Translations under genes and position numbers: made by a program
Notes under the pieces: generated by a model
Told to the model about the DNA's origin: nothing
The model's input: the letters and a program-made list of their open reading frames with translations, nothing else
The model's database searches: none
Assembly (NCBI RefSeq): GCF_031157355.1
Contig: NZ_JAVIFT010000001.1
Location: 558,001 to 622,000 of the forward strand
Direction: 5' to 3'
DNA: 64,000 bases
From: Hyphomicrobium sp. LHD-15
Lineage (GTDB): Bacteria > Pseudomonadota > Alphaproteobacteria > Rhizobiales > Hyphomicrobiaceae
Shown here: one piece after another, positions 9,437 to 18,640 of the stretch
Layout of the letters: every line of letters begins with the position of its first letter
Position numbering within the stretch: position 1 is the first letter of the stretch

Positions 9437-10852
9437 ATGCGTCTCAAAACGCTCTTGTCAGCGCTGCTGCTCACGGCGAGCAGCCTCGCCACGGCCGCAA
9501 GCGCCGCCGAAACCATCCGGGTGGCCGTTGGCACCCAGGATACCACCATCAACACCGCCACCGGCGGCCTGATCATCCGCGAGCAAAAGCTGCTCGAAAA
9601 GTATTTGCCGAAGGACGGCAAGTACAAGGACGTCACCTACGACATCCAGTGGCGCAATTTCACCACCGGCGCCGCCATCACCAACGACCAGATCGCCGGT
9701 AAGGTGGATTTCGGCGTGATGGCCGACTTCCCGGGCTCGCTCAATGGCGTGGCGCACGAGAAGGCAGGCCGGAAGAGCATCTTCGTCACGGTGCTGCAAG
9801 GCAGCGTGAAGGGATCCGGCAACGGCATCGTCGTGCCGTCGTCGTCGCCGGTGCAGTCGCTGTCCGAACTCAAGGGCAAGACGATCTCGGTGCCGTTCGC
9901 CTCGACTTCGCACGGCCTTCTCCTACGCGCGATCAAGGCGCAGGGCTGGGACGCGGACACGGACGTCAAGATCATCGCCCAGACGCCTGAGGTCGCCGGC
10001 TCGGCGCTGCAATCCAACCAAATCGACGCGCACGCCGACTTCGTGCCGTTCGCAGAGCTGTTCCCCTGGCGTGGGTTCGCGCGCAAGATCTACGACGGAT
10101 CGCAGGCCAATGGGCCGACGTTCCACGGCGCGCTCGTCGATGCCGCCTATGCGGAGAAGTATCCGGAGATCGTCGTCGCCTATCTTCAGGCCGCGCTCGA
10201 AGCCGACCGCCTCATCGCGGAGGAGCCGGAGAAGTTCAGCGAGCTGATCGCCAAGACGACCGGCGTCGAAGCGGAAGTGAACTATCTGTTCCACGGTCCG
10301 CTCGGCCTGCAGACGCGTGATCTCACGTGGAAGCCGGAATATCGCCAGGCCGTCGGCACCTCGATCGAGACGCTGAAGCTTTTGAAGAAGGCCGATCAGG
10401 GCATCGACATCGACAGCTTCGTCCAGGATCGCTTCATCAAGGAGGCGTTCAAGGCTTCGGGCCGCGACTATGAAGCAGGTCTCAAGGCTTACGATCAGCT
10501 TCCGCTCAAGGCCAAGGACGCGCTCAGCGGCGAGGAGATCAAGGACTTCAAGCGCGTCGCTCAGATCTGGGTAAAGGACGAGCCGCTGGTTCGCCACTAT
10601 GCCTCGGGCGAGAACGCGCTCAAGGCACTCAAGGCGATCGAAGCCGAGGGCAAGACCGTCCGCGTCGTCTATGCGCAGGATCGCAACAGCGGCATCAAGC
10701 TGCTTGGTGCACAGGCTTGGTTCGTCCGTTCCGACGCTGGCGAAGTGAGCGCCTTCCTGCTCAAGGAGCAAGCTGAGGCCTGGGCCAAGGCCAACGGCGG
10801 CAAGGTGTTGGATTTCCCGGCGGCCCGCGCGGCCGTGCTGGCCAGCAACTGA
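9437..10852 (+). CDS. NitT/TauT-type ABC substrate-binding protein with C-terminal NosL-like domain
   Basis: Periplasmic binding protein of the first ABC operon. The ATG at 9437 is chosen over an upstream GTG at 9389 because GAGGGA sits 6 nt before it and a clean signal peptide (residues 1-23, ending ASA) follows. Residues about 25-330 are a nitrate/sulfonate/taurine-type binding domain (IRVAVGTQDTTINTA..., ADFPGSLNG, SVPFASTSHG). At 471 residues it is about 140 longer than usual. Residues about 373-465 resemble the copper chaperone NosL: an IWVKDEP strand, VVYAQD, AWFVRSD, then EAWAKANGGKVLDF. The NosL Cys/Met copper ligands are absent. It forms an operon with the following permease and ATPase. 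The ligand is unknown; a sulfonate or other organosulfur compound is the contextual guess. Confidence 0.85.
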   Translation: MRLKTLLSALLLTASSLATAASAAETIRVAVGTQDTTINTATGGLIIREQKLLEKYLPKDGKYKDVTYDIQWRNFTTGAAITNDQIAGKVDFGVMADFPGSLNGVAHEKAGRKSIFVTVLQGSVKGSGNGIVVPSSSPVQSLSELKGKTISVPFASTSHGLLLRAIKAQGWDADTDVKIIAQTPEVAGSALQSNQIDAHADFVPFAELFPWRGFARKIYDGSQANGPTFHGALVDAAYAEKYPEIVVAYLQAALEADRLIAEEPEKFSELIAKTTGVEAEVNYLFHGPLGLQTRDLTWKPEYRQAVGTSIETLKLLKKADQGIDIDSFVQDRFIKEAFKASGRDYEAGLKAYDQLPLKAKDALSGEEIKDFKRVAQIWVKDEPLVRHYASGENALKALKAIEAEGKTVRVVYAQDRNSGIKLLGAQAWFVRSDAGEVSAFLLKEQAEAWAKANGGKVLDFPAARAAVLASN

Positions 10853-10862
10853 GGTTCGCCAC

Positions 10863-11660
10863 GTGGCTTCATCGACTGAAACCGGCTTTGTCCGGTGGGT
10901 GTTGGGAGCTGCCTCGATCGCCGTCTGCCTCCTCGCGTGGCAGACGGCATCGACGCTCCGGCTCAATCTCGGGCTCGTCACCTTCACCAACGTTCCGCCG
11001 CCGACGGACGTGCTCGAAGCAGCGCTTGCGCTCGCGCAATCTTCGAAGCTTTTCGATCACGTGAGCAGCAGCCTCGCTCGCGTCTCGGCCGGATATTCGA
11101 TCGCGGCTGTCTTCGGCATCGCGCTCGGGCTTGCCATCGGGCGCTCCCGGCGCGCCGGAGACTTCCTGTTGCCACCGCTCGAAATCCTGAGGCCGATCCC
11201 CGCGGTGGCCTGGATCCCGCTCGCGGTTCTGATGTTCCCGTCGTCCGAAGCTTCGATGATCTACATCACCTTCATCGGCGCGCTGTTCCCGATCCTGCTC
11301 AATACCATTCACGGCGTGGAAAACGTCGATCCGCGCCTGATCGCGTCGGCGAAAAGCCTCGGCGGAACGCCGAGCGCGATCCTGCGCGAGGTGATCCTGC
11401 CGGGTGCCGCGCCCAGCATCGTCACCGGACTCGCCATCGGCATGGGCACGAGCTGGTTCTGCCTCGTCACCGCGGAGATGATCTCCGGCCAGTTCGGCAT
11501 CGGCTACTACACGTGGGAATCCTACACGATCCAGAACTACCCCGACATCATCGTCGGAATGATCCTGATCGGATTGCTCGGCATGGGATCGAGCGCGCTG
11601 CTCCGCTGGGTCGGGGCCCTGCTTACACCGTGGCATACGTTGGGGGAAACGCGGCGATGA
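10863..11660 (+). CDS. ABC transporter permease, NitT/TauT (SsuC) family
   Basis: Inner-membrane permease of 265 residues, starting with GTG at 10863, 10 nt after the binding-protein stop. About six transmembrane helices are visible, with the BPD_transp_1 coupling loop (ILRPIPAVAWIPLAVL early and EAAR-like SAKSLGGTPSAILREVILPGA in the middle), which docks on the ATPase. The stop overlaps the ATPase start (ATGA), giving translational coupling. The substrate is set by the upstream binding protein. Confidence 0.9.
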   Translation: MASSTETGFVRWVLGAASIAVCLLAWQTASTLRLNLGLVTFTNVPPPTDVLEAALALAQSSKLFDHVSSSLARVSAGYSIAAVFGIALGLAIGRSRRAGDFLLPPLEILRPIPAVAWIPLAVLMFPSSEASMIYITFIGALFPILLNTIHGVENVDPRLIASAKSLGGTPSAILREVILPGAAPSIVTGLAIGMGTSWFCLVTAEMISGQFGIGYYTWESYTIQNYPDIIVGMILIGLLGMGSSALLRWVGALLTPWHTLGETRR

Positions 11661-12505
11661 GTGGACGCGAAAGACAGGCGCGGACGGATCTCGGCCGCAT
11701 CGAGGCCGAGCACGTTTCGATCCGTCTCGGCTACGGAGCCGAGGCCTTCGAAGCGGTGCAGGACGTGAGCTTTGCCATCGAGCCCGGCGAACTCGTCTGC
11801 TTGATCGGACCCTCGGGATGCGGCAAGTCGACCTTGCTCGGTGCGCTTGCCGGGCACATCGCGACATCCGCCGGAAAGTTGCATGTCGACGGCGCGCCGG
11901 TTGCCGGTCCGCATCCGGACCGGGGTATCGTGTTCCAGCATCACACGCTGTTTCCCTGGAAATCGGCGCGCGACAACGTCGCGTTCGGCCCCAAGATGCG
12001 CGGTATCGGAAAGGTCGAGCGTCGCCGGCAGGCGGATGAGATCCTGGAGCTTGTCGGCCTTGCGGATTTCGCAGGCCGCTATCCAAAACAGCTCTCGGGC
12101 GGCATGCAGCAGCGTGTCGAGATCGCGCGCGTGCTGGTCAACAAGCCACGACTGCTGCTGATGGACGAGCCGTTCGGCGCACTCGACGCGCTGACGCGCA
12201 TCAAGATGCAGGAGCTGTTGCTCGACATCTGGACGCGTGTGCGCACGACCGTCGTGTTCGTCACTCACGATATCGACGAAGCCCTCTTTCTGGCCGACCG
12301 CATCATCGTCATGAGCCCGCGCCCGGGTCGCATTCTCGAGGTCATTCGTGTGCCGTTCGCAAGGCCGCGCGCGACCGAGATCGTTGCGACGCCCGAGTTC
12401 GGCCAGCTCAAGCGCCATTGCCTGGAGTTGCTGCACGTTCGGTCGGATAGCGCACCGCTGACGCGGCTCAGCCCGCTCGGTTTCGATACCGGCCAAGGCG
12501 GATAG
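11657..12505 (+). CDS. ABC transporter ATP-binding protein, NitT/TauT (SsuB) family
   Basis: ATPase of the first ABC system. The ATG at 11657 overlaps the permease stop by 4 nt, which decides the start although the frame is open much further upstream. It carries Walker A GPSGCGKST, Q-loop VFQHHTLFPW, signature LSGGMQQRVEIARVL, Walker B LLLMDEPFGALD and switch His in FVTHDIDEA. The 282-residue length is typical. It powers import through the coupled permease. Confidence 0.92.
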   Translation: MSGRERQARTDLGRIEAEHVSIRLGYGAEAFEAVQDVSFAIEPGELVCLIGPSGCGKSTLLGALAGHIATSAGKLHVDGAPVAGPHPDRGIVFQHHTLFPWKSARDNVAFGPKMRGIGKVERRRQADEILELVGLADFAGRYPKQLSGGMQQRVEIARVLVNKPRLLLMDEPFGALDALTRIKMQELLLDIWTRVRTTVVFVTHDIDEALFLADRIIVMSPRPGRILEVIRVPFARPRATEIVATPEFGQLKRHCLELLHVRSDSAPLTRLSPLGFDTGQGG

Positions 12506-12599
12506 GCTCGACGGATGGGCGTCCGGATTTCTTTTCGCGCGAGCTGGGCCCGTTGTGCCGGGTTCTGAATTGCGCGACGGTTGGGAGACTTAGGTTCGA

Positions 12600-13775
12600 A
12601 TGACAAGCGAAACTGCGGGCGCGCCAATCGGCGAAGCCGAGACTTTTCATCTCTGGGTTTTCTCGGATGCGCACGTCGCGACGGATCGCGCCGTCGCCGC
12701 GGCCATCCGCAACGGCATGGGTTTCATTCCGCCCGCCGGATATCCGGAAAGCCTCGCCAACGCGCTTCGGCAATCGGAGGACGGGGGCGATCTCGGCGGG
12801 CCATCGTTCCGTTGGGACGTCGCACTCGATCTTGGCGACAATGCCGGCCTTTGGGATCTGCCCGACGATGCGCAGGGCGCAGAAGTCGTGCGCCAGCTCG
12901 GCGTGCTCAAGCATCACCGGCGCGAGCAGATCTATCCGGTGGCGGGCAATCACGACGGTTCGCCGGGTGACGCGCCATCGAGCCGCGGCAAGCCCGCCAA
13001 CTGGTGGTTCCGCAAATGGCTCGATCCCCTCGGCGAGCACCGCGACCATTCAGGCGTCGATCCCGCGAAACGCCCCTACCCGGTCGAAGGCGTGTGGGAT
13101 CGCTATTCGTTCAAGGTGGGAAACATCAACTTCCTGATGATGAGCGACCGCAACGATCTCCCCTACCCGGTCGGGCGGCAGGAATTCGGCGGCGGCTCGC
13201 CCGCCGGCGCGGTGACGGGCGGAACTTGGAACTGGTGGGTCGAGAAGGTGGAAGCGGCGCGCGACGCGAACGAGATCGTGATCAGCGCCCATCACCATAT
13301 GTTGCGCGAGACGACCGTCGCCTCCGGCGATTTCGAGGGTGTTTCGCGCTATCCGGACGGACGCTACCGGCATGGGCGCTATCACGGCGTCGATGGCGTT
13401 CCGGAAGGCGCATCCTATCTCTACTTCGTTGACGACGAGCCGAAAGCGCAGAAGTTCGAACGCTATCTTGCCGCTCATCCCGGCTCCGTCGATCTCTGGC
13501 TCGGCGGGCACACGCATACCCATCCGGACGCGGTCGTCAGCGGACGCAGCCACATCGAGACGAAGTGGGGCACGAACTTCGTCAACTGCGCGCAGCTTTC
13601 GAAGTACCACTCGTTTGTCACATGCCCGCCGATGAGCCGCCATTTCACGTTCACGGCCGGGTCGCGTCTCGTCCGCGTGCGCTGCTACCTGCATGACGAC
13701 AGCCATGCGCCGCAGGGCTGGTACCCGCCGGCCGAGCGCGTGATCGAATTGAACAAGCCTTTCGTTCCGGCATGA
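12600..13775 (+). CDS. Calcineurin-like metallophosphoesterase
   Basis: A 391-residue cytoplasmic metallophosphoesterase with all expected motifs: SDAH (D23, H25), GDN (79-81), GNHD (116-119), SAHHH in the middle and GGHTHTH near the C-terminus, together forming a dinuclear metal site. It follows the first ABC operon by 94 nt on the same strand and is followed by a strong terminator at 13845. Its position suggests it hydrolyses an ester brought in by that transporter, or a related nucleotide or phosphodiester. The substrate cannot be predicted. Arylsulfatase-type chemistry is unlikely because no formylglycine motif is present. Confidence 0.85.
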   Translation: MTSETAGAPIGEAETFHLWVFSDAHVATDRAVAAAIRNGMGFIPPAGYPESLANALRQSEDGGDLGGPSFRWDVALDLGDNAGLWDLPDDAQGAEVVRQLGVLKHHRREQIYPVAGNHDGSPGDAPSSRGKPANWWFRKWLDPLGEHRDHSGVDPAKRPYPVEGVWDRYSFKVGNINFLMMSDRNDLPYPVGRQEFGGGSPAGAVTGGTWNWWVEKVEAARDANEIVISAHHHMLRETTVASGDFEGVSRYPDGRYRHGRYHGVDGVPEGASYLYFVDDEPKAQKFERYLAAHPGSVDLWLGGHTHTHPDAVVSGRSHIETKWGTNFVNCAQLSKYHSFVTCPPMSRHFTFTAGSRLVRVRCYLHDDSHAPQGWYPPAERVIELNKPFVPA

Positions 13776-13844
13776 CACGCCTCCGCGCCGCGATCAGAAC
13801 GACATCCGTTATCGTGGCGCGCACACCGCACCTCATGCCCGCAC

Positions 13845-13878
13845 TTTTCCGATCCGCGACTAAGGATCGGAAAATTTC
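13845..13878 (+). terminator. Rho-independent terminator after the metallophosphoesterase gene
   Basis: A perfect 11-bp stem (13845-13855 with 13864-13874, TTTTCCGATCC and its complement) with an 8-nt loop, followed by TTTCTT. It closes the first ABC/metallophosphoesterase unit and precedes the second ABC operon. Confidence 0.8.
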
Positions 13879-13938
13879 TTCGTTCGTCCTGCGGAATGCA
13901 AATCGTACTCGTTCGAATATCGAGATCACTCCCTTTCA

Positions 13939-14868
13939 ATGACAGGACACACGGTGGCGCGAGGCGTCTACGAGCAATCCCTGCATGCCTTTACGGGGTC
14001 TCGCGACGGATCTCCGGTCGCGGCGTTCTCGGCTCCTCTGCCGCCCCAGCGTCTGGTCGGGACTGCCTCCGGGGCGCCCGCGCTCGCAAATTCTCGGGAT
14101 GTCTCAACGCCGCGCTTGAGGCTCGATCGCGTCACAGTCGATTTCGGCAAACGCCGCCATCCTGCCGTGGACGATGTTTCTCTTTCCATTGCCGCCGGCG
14201 AGTTCGTCGCTTTGCTCGGGCCGAGCGGTTGCGGGAAATCGACTCTGCTCAACGTATTCGCCGGCTTTCGAGCGCCGACACGAGGGCATGTCTATCTGGA
14301 CGAGCAGCCTCATCTCGGTCCCTCGGCGCGATGCGGTGTGGTGTTTCAACGGCACTCCCTGTTTCCGTGGATGACCGTCGTCGAGAATGTGGCGTTCGGC
14401 CCGCGGCGGCTCGGCCTTCGCGATCCCCTCGGCATCGCACGCGAGCTCCTCGACCTCGTGGGATTGGGCGATGTTTCAGAAGCCTGGCCGTCGAGCCTTT
14501 CGGGCGGCATGCAGCAGCGCGTCGGTATCGCGCGCGCGCTGGCGACCAAGCCGCCTGTGCTCCTCATGGACGAGCCGTTCGGCGCGCTCGATGCGCAGAC
14601 GCGGTCGCTCATGCAGGAAGAGCTGCTCTCGATCTGGGACCGACTGCGGCCTACGGTCGTGTTCGTCACGCACGATATCGAGGAAGCGATCTTCCTCGCC
14701 GACCGCGTGGTGGTGATGGAGGCGCTTCCGGGCCGGATCGCGCGCGAGATCCAGATTCCGTTTCCGAGGCCGCGCAGCCACGACATCTTCGATCAACAGG
14801 CTTTCATCGAGCGTCGGCGCGAGATCGCCGACATCATCCGCGTCGAAGCGCGGAAGTCCTTCCGATGA
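13939..14868 (+). CDS. ABC transporter ATP-binding protein, NitT/TauT family (second system)
   Basis: A 309-residue ATPase. About 55 extra residues precede the ABC core, with no recognisable motif, so the real start may be internal; ATG 13939 has no good ribosome-binding site. The core carries Walker A GPSGCGKST, signature LSGGMQQRVGIARAL, Walker B LLMDEPFGALD and His switch FVTHDIEEA. The gene order ATPase-permease-binding protein is the reverse of the first and third systems. The stop overlaps the permease start (ATGA). Confidence 0.9.
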   Translation: MTGHTVARGVYEQSLHAFTGSRDGSPVAAFSAPLPPQRLVGTASGAPALANSRDVSTPRLRLDRVTVDFGKRRHPAVDDVSLSIAAGEFVALLGPSGCGKSTLLNVFAGFRAPTRGHVYLDEQPHLGPSARCGVVFQRHSLFPWMTVVENVAFGPRRLGLRDPLGIARELLDLVGLGDVSEAWPSSLSGGMQQRVGIARALATKPPVLLMDEPFGALDAQTRSLMQEELLSIWDRLRPTVVFVTHDIEEAIFLADRVVVMEALPGRIAREIQIPFPRPRSHDIFDQQAFIERRREIADIIRVEARKSFR

Positions 14869-15656
14869 GCGCGCGGCGATCCCTGCTCGACAGCATTGGC
14901 GCTACCGGCACGGCGATTTTTCTGGGCGCCGTCGGGATCGCGATTTTCCTGTCGATCTGGACGATCGCGTCTCACTCGCTCGATAGCGCAGTGCTGCTGC
15001 CGCCTCCTCTCACCGTGCTTCAAACATACGGCGGGCTAATTGCGGACGGCTCTCTCGCCCAGGACGTGCGCGCCAGCATCGTCCGCGTGTTCGGCGGCTT
15101 CCTCATTGCGTCGAGCACCGCGGTTCCACTCGCGCTATTGCTCGCCTACTCGCGCATCCTGCGTGGTCTCGTGATGCCGCTCATTGCGCTGATCCGGCCG
15201 ATTCCGCCGATCGCGTGGATCCCGCTGGCGATCCTTTGGATGGGGCTGGGAGATCCGCCGAGCTATTTCATCACCGCCATCGCCGCCTTCTTTCCGATCT
15301 TCCTCAACGCGTTTGCGGGTGGAGCCTCGTTGCAGGACGAGCACGTCAACGCGGCGCGCTCGCTCGGCGCGACGCCCTTCGCCCTGCTCAAGACCGTCAT
15401 GCTGCCGTCGGCGCTGCCGATGATCGTGACCGGGCTCAGGATCGGCCTCGGGCAGGCGTGGATGGCCGTCGTCACGGCTGAGCTGGTCGCTGCACAAAGC
15501 GGGCTTGGCTACATGATCCAGATCAGCCGCCTCAACCTCGAAACAGCGCGTGTGCTCGTCGGCATGACCGTCATCGGCCTTCTCGGCGCGGTGATGATCG
15601 GGCTGATCGGCGTCTTCGAGCGGCGCGTCATCGTCCCTTGGCACTATCCACGCTAG
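14865..15656 (+). CDS. ABC transporter permease, NitT/TauT family (second system)
   Basis: Six-helix inner-membrane permease of 263 residues. The ATG at 14865 is chosen because it overlaps the ATPase stop by 4 nt, although the frame is open from 13896. The coupling-loop region reads AARSLGATPFALLKTVMLPSALP, and LIRPIPPIAWIPLAI marks the conserved helix before it. It works with the adjacent ATPase and the binding protein that starts 17 nt downstream. Confidence 0.9.
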   Translation: MSARRSLLDSIGATGTAIFLGAVGIAIFLSIWTIASHSLDSAVLLPPPLTVLQTYGGLIADGSLAQDVRASIVRVFGGFLIASSTAVPLALLLAYSRILRGLVMPLIALIRPIPPIAWIPLAILWMGLGDPPSYFITAIAAFFPIFLNAFAGGASLQDEHVNAARSLGATPFALLKTVMLPSALPMIVTGLRIGLGQAWMAVVTAELVAAQSGLGYMIQISRLNLETARVLVGMTVIGLLGAVMIGLIGVFERRVIVPWHYPR

Positions 15657-15673
15657 AAAAGGAAACTCTGAAA

Positions 15674-16621
15674 ATGTCTCGTCCGCTCTCACGCGCGCTT
15701 CGGGCTCTCGCTCTCGGCCTCGCCGGCGCGCTTGCCCTTCAAGGTTCGGCTCTGGCCGACAACACCAAGATCCGCATCGGATATCCTTCCGGCATGAACG
15801 GCCAGGTTCCGGTCGTGCTGGAGAAGGCGGGTCTTGCAGGCAAGCATCATCTCGACGCGGAGTTCACCGGATTCCAGTTCGGGCCGCCGCTGATGGAAGG
15901 GTTGGCGTCCGGCCAGCTCGACGCCGTGGTCACCAGCTTCATCCCGCCGTTCAACCTCGCCGTCAAATCCCCGGGATCGATCAAGTTCGTCGCGAGCCTC
16001 GGCCAGTCGACCCATTCGCTGCTGGTGCCGAAGGACAGCCCCGCGAAAACGCTTGAGGATCTCAAGGGCAAGAAGATCGGCCTCTCGCTCAACACCGAGT
16101 CCCATCTCGATCTGTTGCTGCTGCTCAAGGAAAAGGGCATCGACAAAGGTGCGTTCGAGTACGTCAACCTGCAGCCCAACGAACTGCCCGGCGCTTTCGA
16201 GACGGGCCTCGTCGATGCGGTTCTGATCCGCCAGCCGCAGACACAGCGCCTCGAAAAGAGCCTCGGCGCCAAGCGGGTCCACACCTGGCCGTTCTACTTC
16301 ACCGCTCTCGTGCGCGCGGAATATCTGGCGAGCCACCCGGATGCGGTTAAGAACTTCATCGAGGCCCTGAAGGACGCCGTGTTCCATATCGCAACCAATC
16401 CGGACGAATCCGCAACCTGGTTTGCCGAAGCGCAGCGTCTCAATCCGGACGTCGTGAAGAGCCTAGCGGGCGAGAACCCGCTCTATGGCGTGAAGACGCG
16501 CGACGCGATCAAGATCGACGTGGACGATGCATTCAAGAAGCTGTTGGCGGACCGCCTCGAAGCCGGGACCAGCTTCGGCTTCGTCAAAGGCAAGCTCGAT
16601 CCGGCAACGCTCGTTCCCTAG
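15674..16621 (+). CDS. NitT/TauT-type ABC substrate-binding protein (second system)
   Basis: Periplasmic binding protein of 315 residues with a signal peptide of about 29 residues ending SALA. The ATG at 15674 is preferred over an in-frame ATG at 15638 inside the permease gene because it gives the proper signal peptide and has GGAAA upstream. The domain is NMT1/THI5-like (IRIGYPSGMNGQVPVVLEKAGL, TLEDLKGKKIGLS). It is the last gene of the second ABC operon and is followed by a strong terminator. Ligand unknown; the sulfur-gene context suggests a sulfonate. Confidence 0.88.
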   Translation: MSRPLSRALRALALGLAGALALQGSALADNTKIRIGYPSGMNGQVPVVLEKAGLAGKHHLDAEFTGFQFGPPLMEGLASGQLDAVVTSFIPPFNLAVKSPGSIKFVASLGQSTHSLLVPKDSPAKTLEDLKGKKIGLSLNTESHLDLLLLLKEKGIDKGAFEYVNLQPNELPGAFETGLVDAVLIRQPQTQRLEKSLGAKRVHTWPFYFTALVRAEYLASHPDAVKNFIEALKDAVFHIATNPDESATWFAEAQRLNPDVVKSLAGENPLYGVKTRDAIKIDVDDAFKKLLADRLEAGTSFGFVKGKLDPATLVP

Positions 16622-16653
16622 CGCGCCTCGTCTTTGACGATATGAACGCGACG

Positions 16654-16685
16654 GCCCATCGGGTTCCGGCCCGATGGGCTTTTTG
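16654..16685 (+). terminator. Rho-independent terminator after the second ABC operon
   Basis: A perfect 10-bp stem GCCCATCGGG/CCCGATGGGC (16654-16663 and 16670-16679) with loop TTCCGG, followed by six T. It separates the second and third ABC operons. Confidence 0.9.
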
Positions 16686-16794
16686 CTGCTTCATCGGAAG
16701 TGCCACTGAAATAGTCAGCATTTCTTCTTCGTTAGCCGACTTAGATCAGGCGCGTAGTGTTTTTGCGATCAACGAATGGTGGAGACCTCTTGCC

Positions 16795-17781
16795 ATGACG
16801 CTTTCTCGCAAATCGTTCGCGCGGACCGCGCTGACGCTCGCTTTCGGCGCCTTGCTGCCTGCAATCGCATCCGCGCAGCAGAAGATCTCGGAAATCAAGA
16901 TCGACTGGGCAACGTACAATCCTGTCTCGGTCGCCCTCAAGAACGCCGGACTTCTCGAGAAGGAGTTCGAGAAGGATGGCATCAAGATCCAATGGGTGCA
17001 GTCGCTCGGATCGAACAAGGCGCTCGAGTTCCTCAACGCCAGCTCGCTCGATTTCGGATCGACCGCAGGCGCGGCAGCCCTCGTCGGCAGGATCAACGGA
17101 AACCCGATCAAGTCGATCTACGTCTATTCGCGCCCCGAGTGGGCTTCGCTCGTCACGCGCGAGGAAACCGGCATCAAGACGGTTGCCGACCTAAAGGGCA
17201 AGCGCGTTGCCGCCACGCGCGGAACCGACCCGCATATCTTCCTGATCCGCGCGCTGCAAGAAGCCGGCCTCAGCGAGAAGGACGTCACCGTCGTTCTGCT
17301 TCAGCACGGCGACGGCAAGGCCGCGCTGCTCCGCGGCGACGTGGATGCCTGGGCCGGCCTCGATCCGCTGACCGCTTCGGCCGAGATCGAGAACGGTGCG
17401 AAGATCTTCTATCGCAACAAGGAAGCCAACTCCTGGGGCGTGCTCAACGTGCGCGAGGCGTTCGCCGCCGAGAACCCGGATGTCGTGAAGCGCGTGCTTG
17501 CGATCTATGAGCAGGCTCGTGAATGGGCCGTCGCCCATCCTGCGGAACTCAAGGCGCAACTCGTGGCTGCCACCAAGCTGCCCGACGCCGTGATCGAGCG
17601 GCAGCTCAAGGAGCGCACCGAGCTTACCTACTCCAAGATCGGACAGCAGCAGAAGGATACGATCCTCGCAGCCGGACTCGCGCTTCAGAAGGCAGAGGTG
17701 ATCAAGCCGGACGTGAACGTCCAGGCTGTCGTCGACGCGCTGATCGACGGCAAGTTCATCACGGCCTCGGCCGCGAAGTAA
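16795..17781 (+). CDS. Aliphatic sulfonate-type ABC substrate-binding protein (third system)
   Basis: SsuA-like periplasmic binding protein of 328 residues. The ATG at 16795 has GGAGACC about 9 nt upstream and opens a signal peptide ending ASA; the frame continues upstream without a plausible start. Family features are WATYNPVSVALKNAGLLEKEF, a sulfonate-site loop with SNKALEFLNASSLDFGST, and LKGKRVAATRGTDPH. It is followed at 13 nt by the permease. Ligand specificity within the sulfonate/taurine group cannot be read from sequence. Confidence 0.9.
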   Translation: MTLSRKSFARTALTLAFGALLPAIASAQQKISEIKIDWATYNPVSVALKNAGLLEKEFEKDGIKIQWVQSLGSNKALEFLNASSLDFGSTAGAAALVGRINGNPIKSIYVYSRPEWASLVTREETGIKTVADLKGKRVAATRGTDPHIFLIRALQEAGLSEKDVTVVLLQHGDGKAALLRGDVDAWAGLDPLTASAEIENGAKIFYRNKEANSWGVLNVREAFAAENPDVVKRVLAIYEQAREWAVAHPAELKAQLVAATKLPDAVIERQLKERTELTYSKIGQQQKDTILAAGLALQKAEVIKPDVNVQAVVDALIDGKFITASAAK

Positions 17782-17794
17782 GCCGGGGTCCTTG

Positions 17795-18634
17795 ATGCCT
17801 GCAGATGGCAGCCTTGCGCTCGAAGCGAGCGCTCCGGTCGAGCCGGTCCGGCGTCCCTCACGGGGCGCCGGATCCTATTCGGCCTTGGCCGGATTTCTGG
17901 TTCCCGTCGTGCTCGGGCTCGCCTGGGAAGCGGCCGTCCGGTTCGGAGTTGCGAACGGGCGACTGGTACCGCCGCCGTCGGTCATTTTCCAAACGCTTTA
18001 CGAGCTTGCGATTACCGGCGAACTTTACACGCACATCAAGGCGACGCTGTTTCGCGTGCTCTCCGGTTTTGCCGCGGGAACGATTGCCGGCACGCTGATC
18101 GGCGCTCTCGTCGGATATGCGCAGACGGCACGCGTGCTGATCGATCCCTCGCTGCAGGGCTTGCGCGCTGTGCCCTCGATCGCCTGGGTGCCGCTGTTCA
18201 TCCTGTGGTTCGGCATCTTCGAGGCCTCCAAGATCACCCTGGTGGCGGTCGGCGTGTTCTTCCCGATCTATCTCGGCGTGCTCGGCGCGCTGCTTTCGGT
18301 CGATCGCAAGATCGTCGAGGTCGGGCGTGCGTTCCGCCTCTCGTCGTTTGCGCTCGTCCGGCGAATTCTGCTGCCTTCGATCCTGCCGGCTTATGTCGTT
18401 GCTTTGCGCGGCGGGCTCGGCCTCGGCTGGATGTTCGTCGTCGCCGCCGAATTCATGGGAGCTTCCGAAGGGCTCGGCTATCTGCTCGTCGACGGGCAAC
18501 AGCTCGGCAAGCCGCAGCAGATCGTGGCCGCCATTCTCACGTTCGCCATTCTCGGACAGCTCTCGGACTGGCTGCTGTCCAGGCTCACGGCACCGTTCCT
18601 GCGGTGGCAGGATTCCTTCGTCAGAACCTCGTGA
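17795..18634 (+). CDS. ABC transporter permease, SsuC family (third system)
   Basis: Inner-membrane permease of 279 residues with about six helices after a 30-residue N-terminal tail. ATG 17795 is used rather than the adjoining TTG at 17792. The conserved region GLRAVPSIAWVPLFILWFGI is close to SsuC. The coupling loop lies around EVGRAFRLSSFALVRRILLP. The ATPase gene begins 6 nt downstream. Confidence 0.9.
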   Translation: MPADGSLALEASAPVEPVRRPSRGAGSYSALAGFLVPVVLGLAWEAAVRFGVANGRLVPPPSVIFQTLYELAITGELYTHIKATLFRVLSGFAAGTIAGTLIGALVGYAQTARVLIDPSLQGLRAVPSIAWVPLFILWFGIFEASKITLVAVGVFFPIYLGVLGALLSVDRKIVEVGRAFRLSSFALVRRILLPSILPAYVVALRGGLGLGWMFVVAAEFMGASEGLGYLLVDGQQLGKPQQIVAAILTFAILGQLSDWLLSRLTAPFLRWQDSFVRTS

Positions 18635-18640
18635 GGCGCC

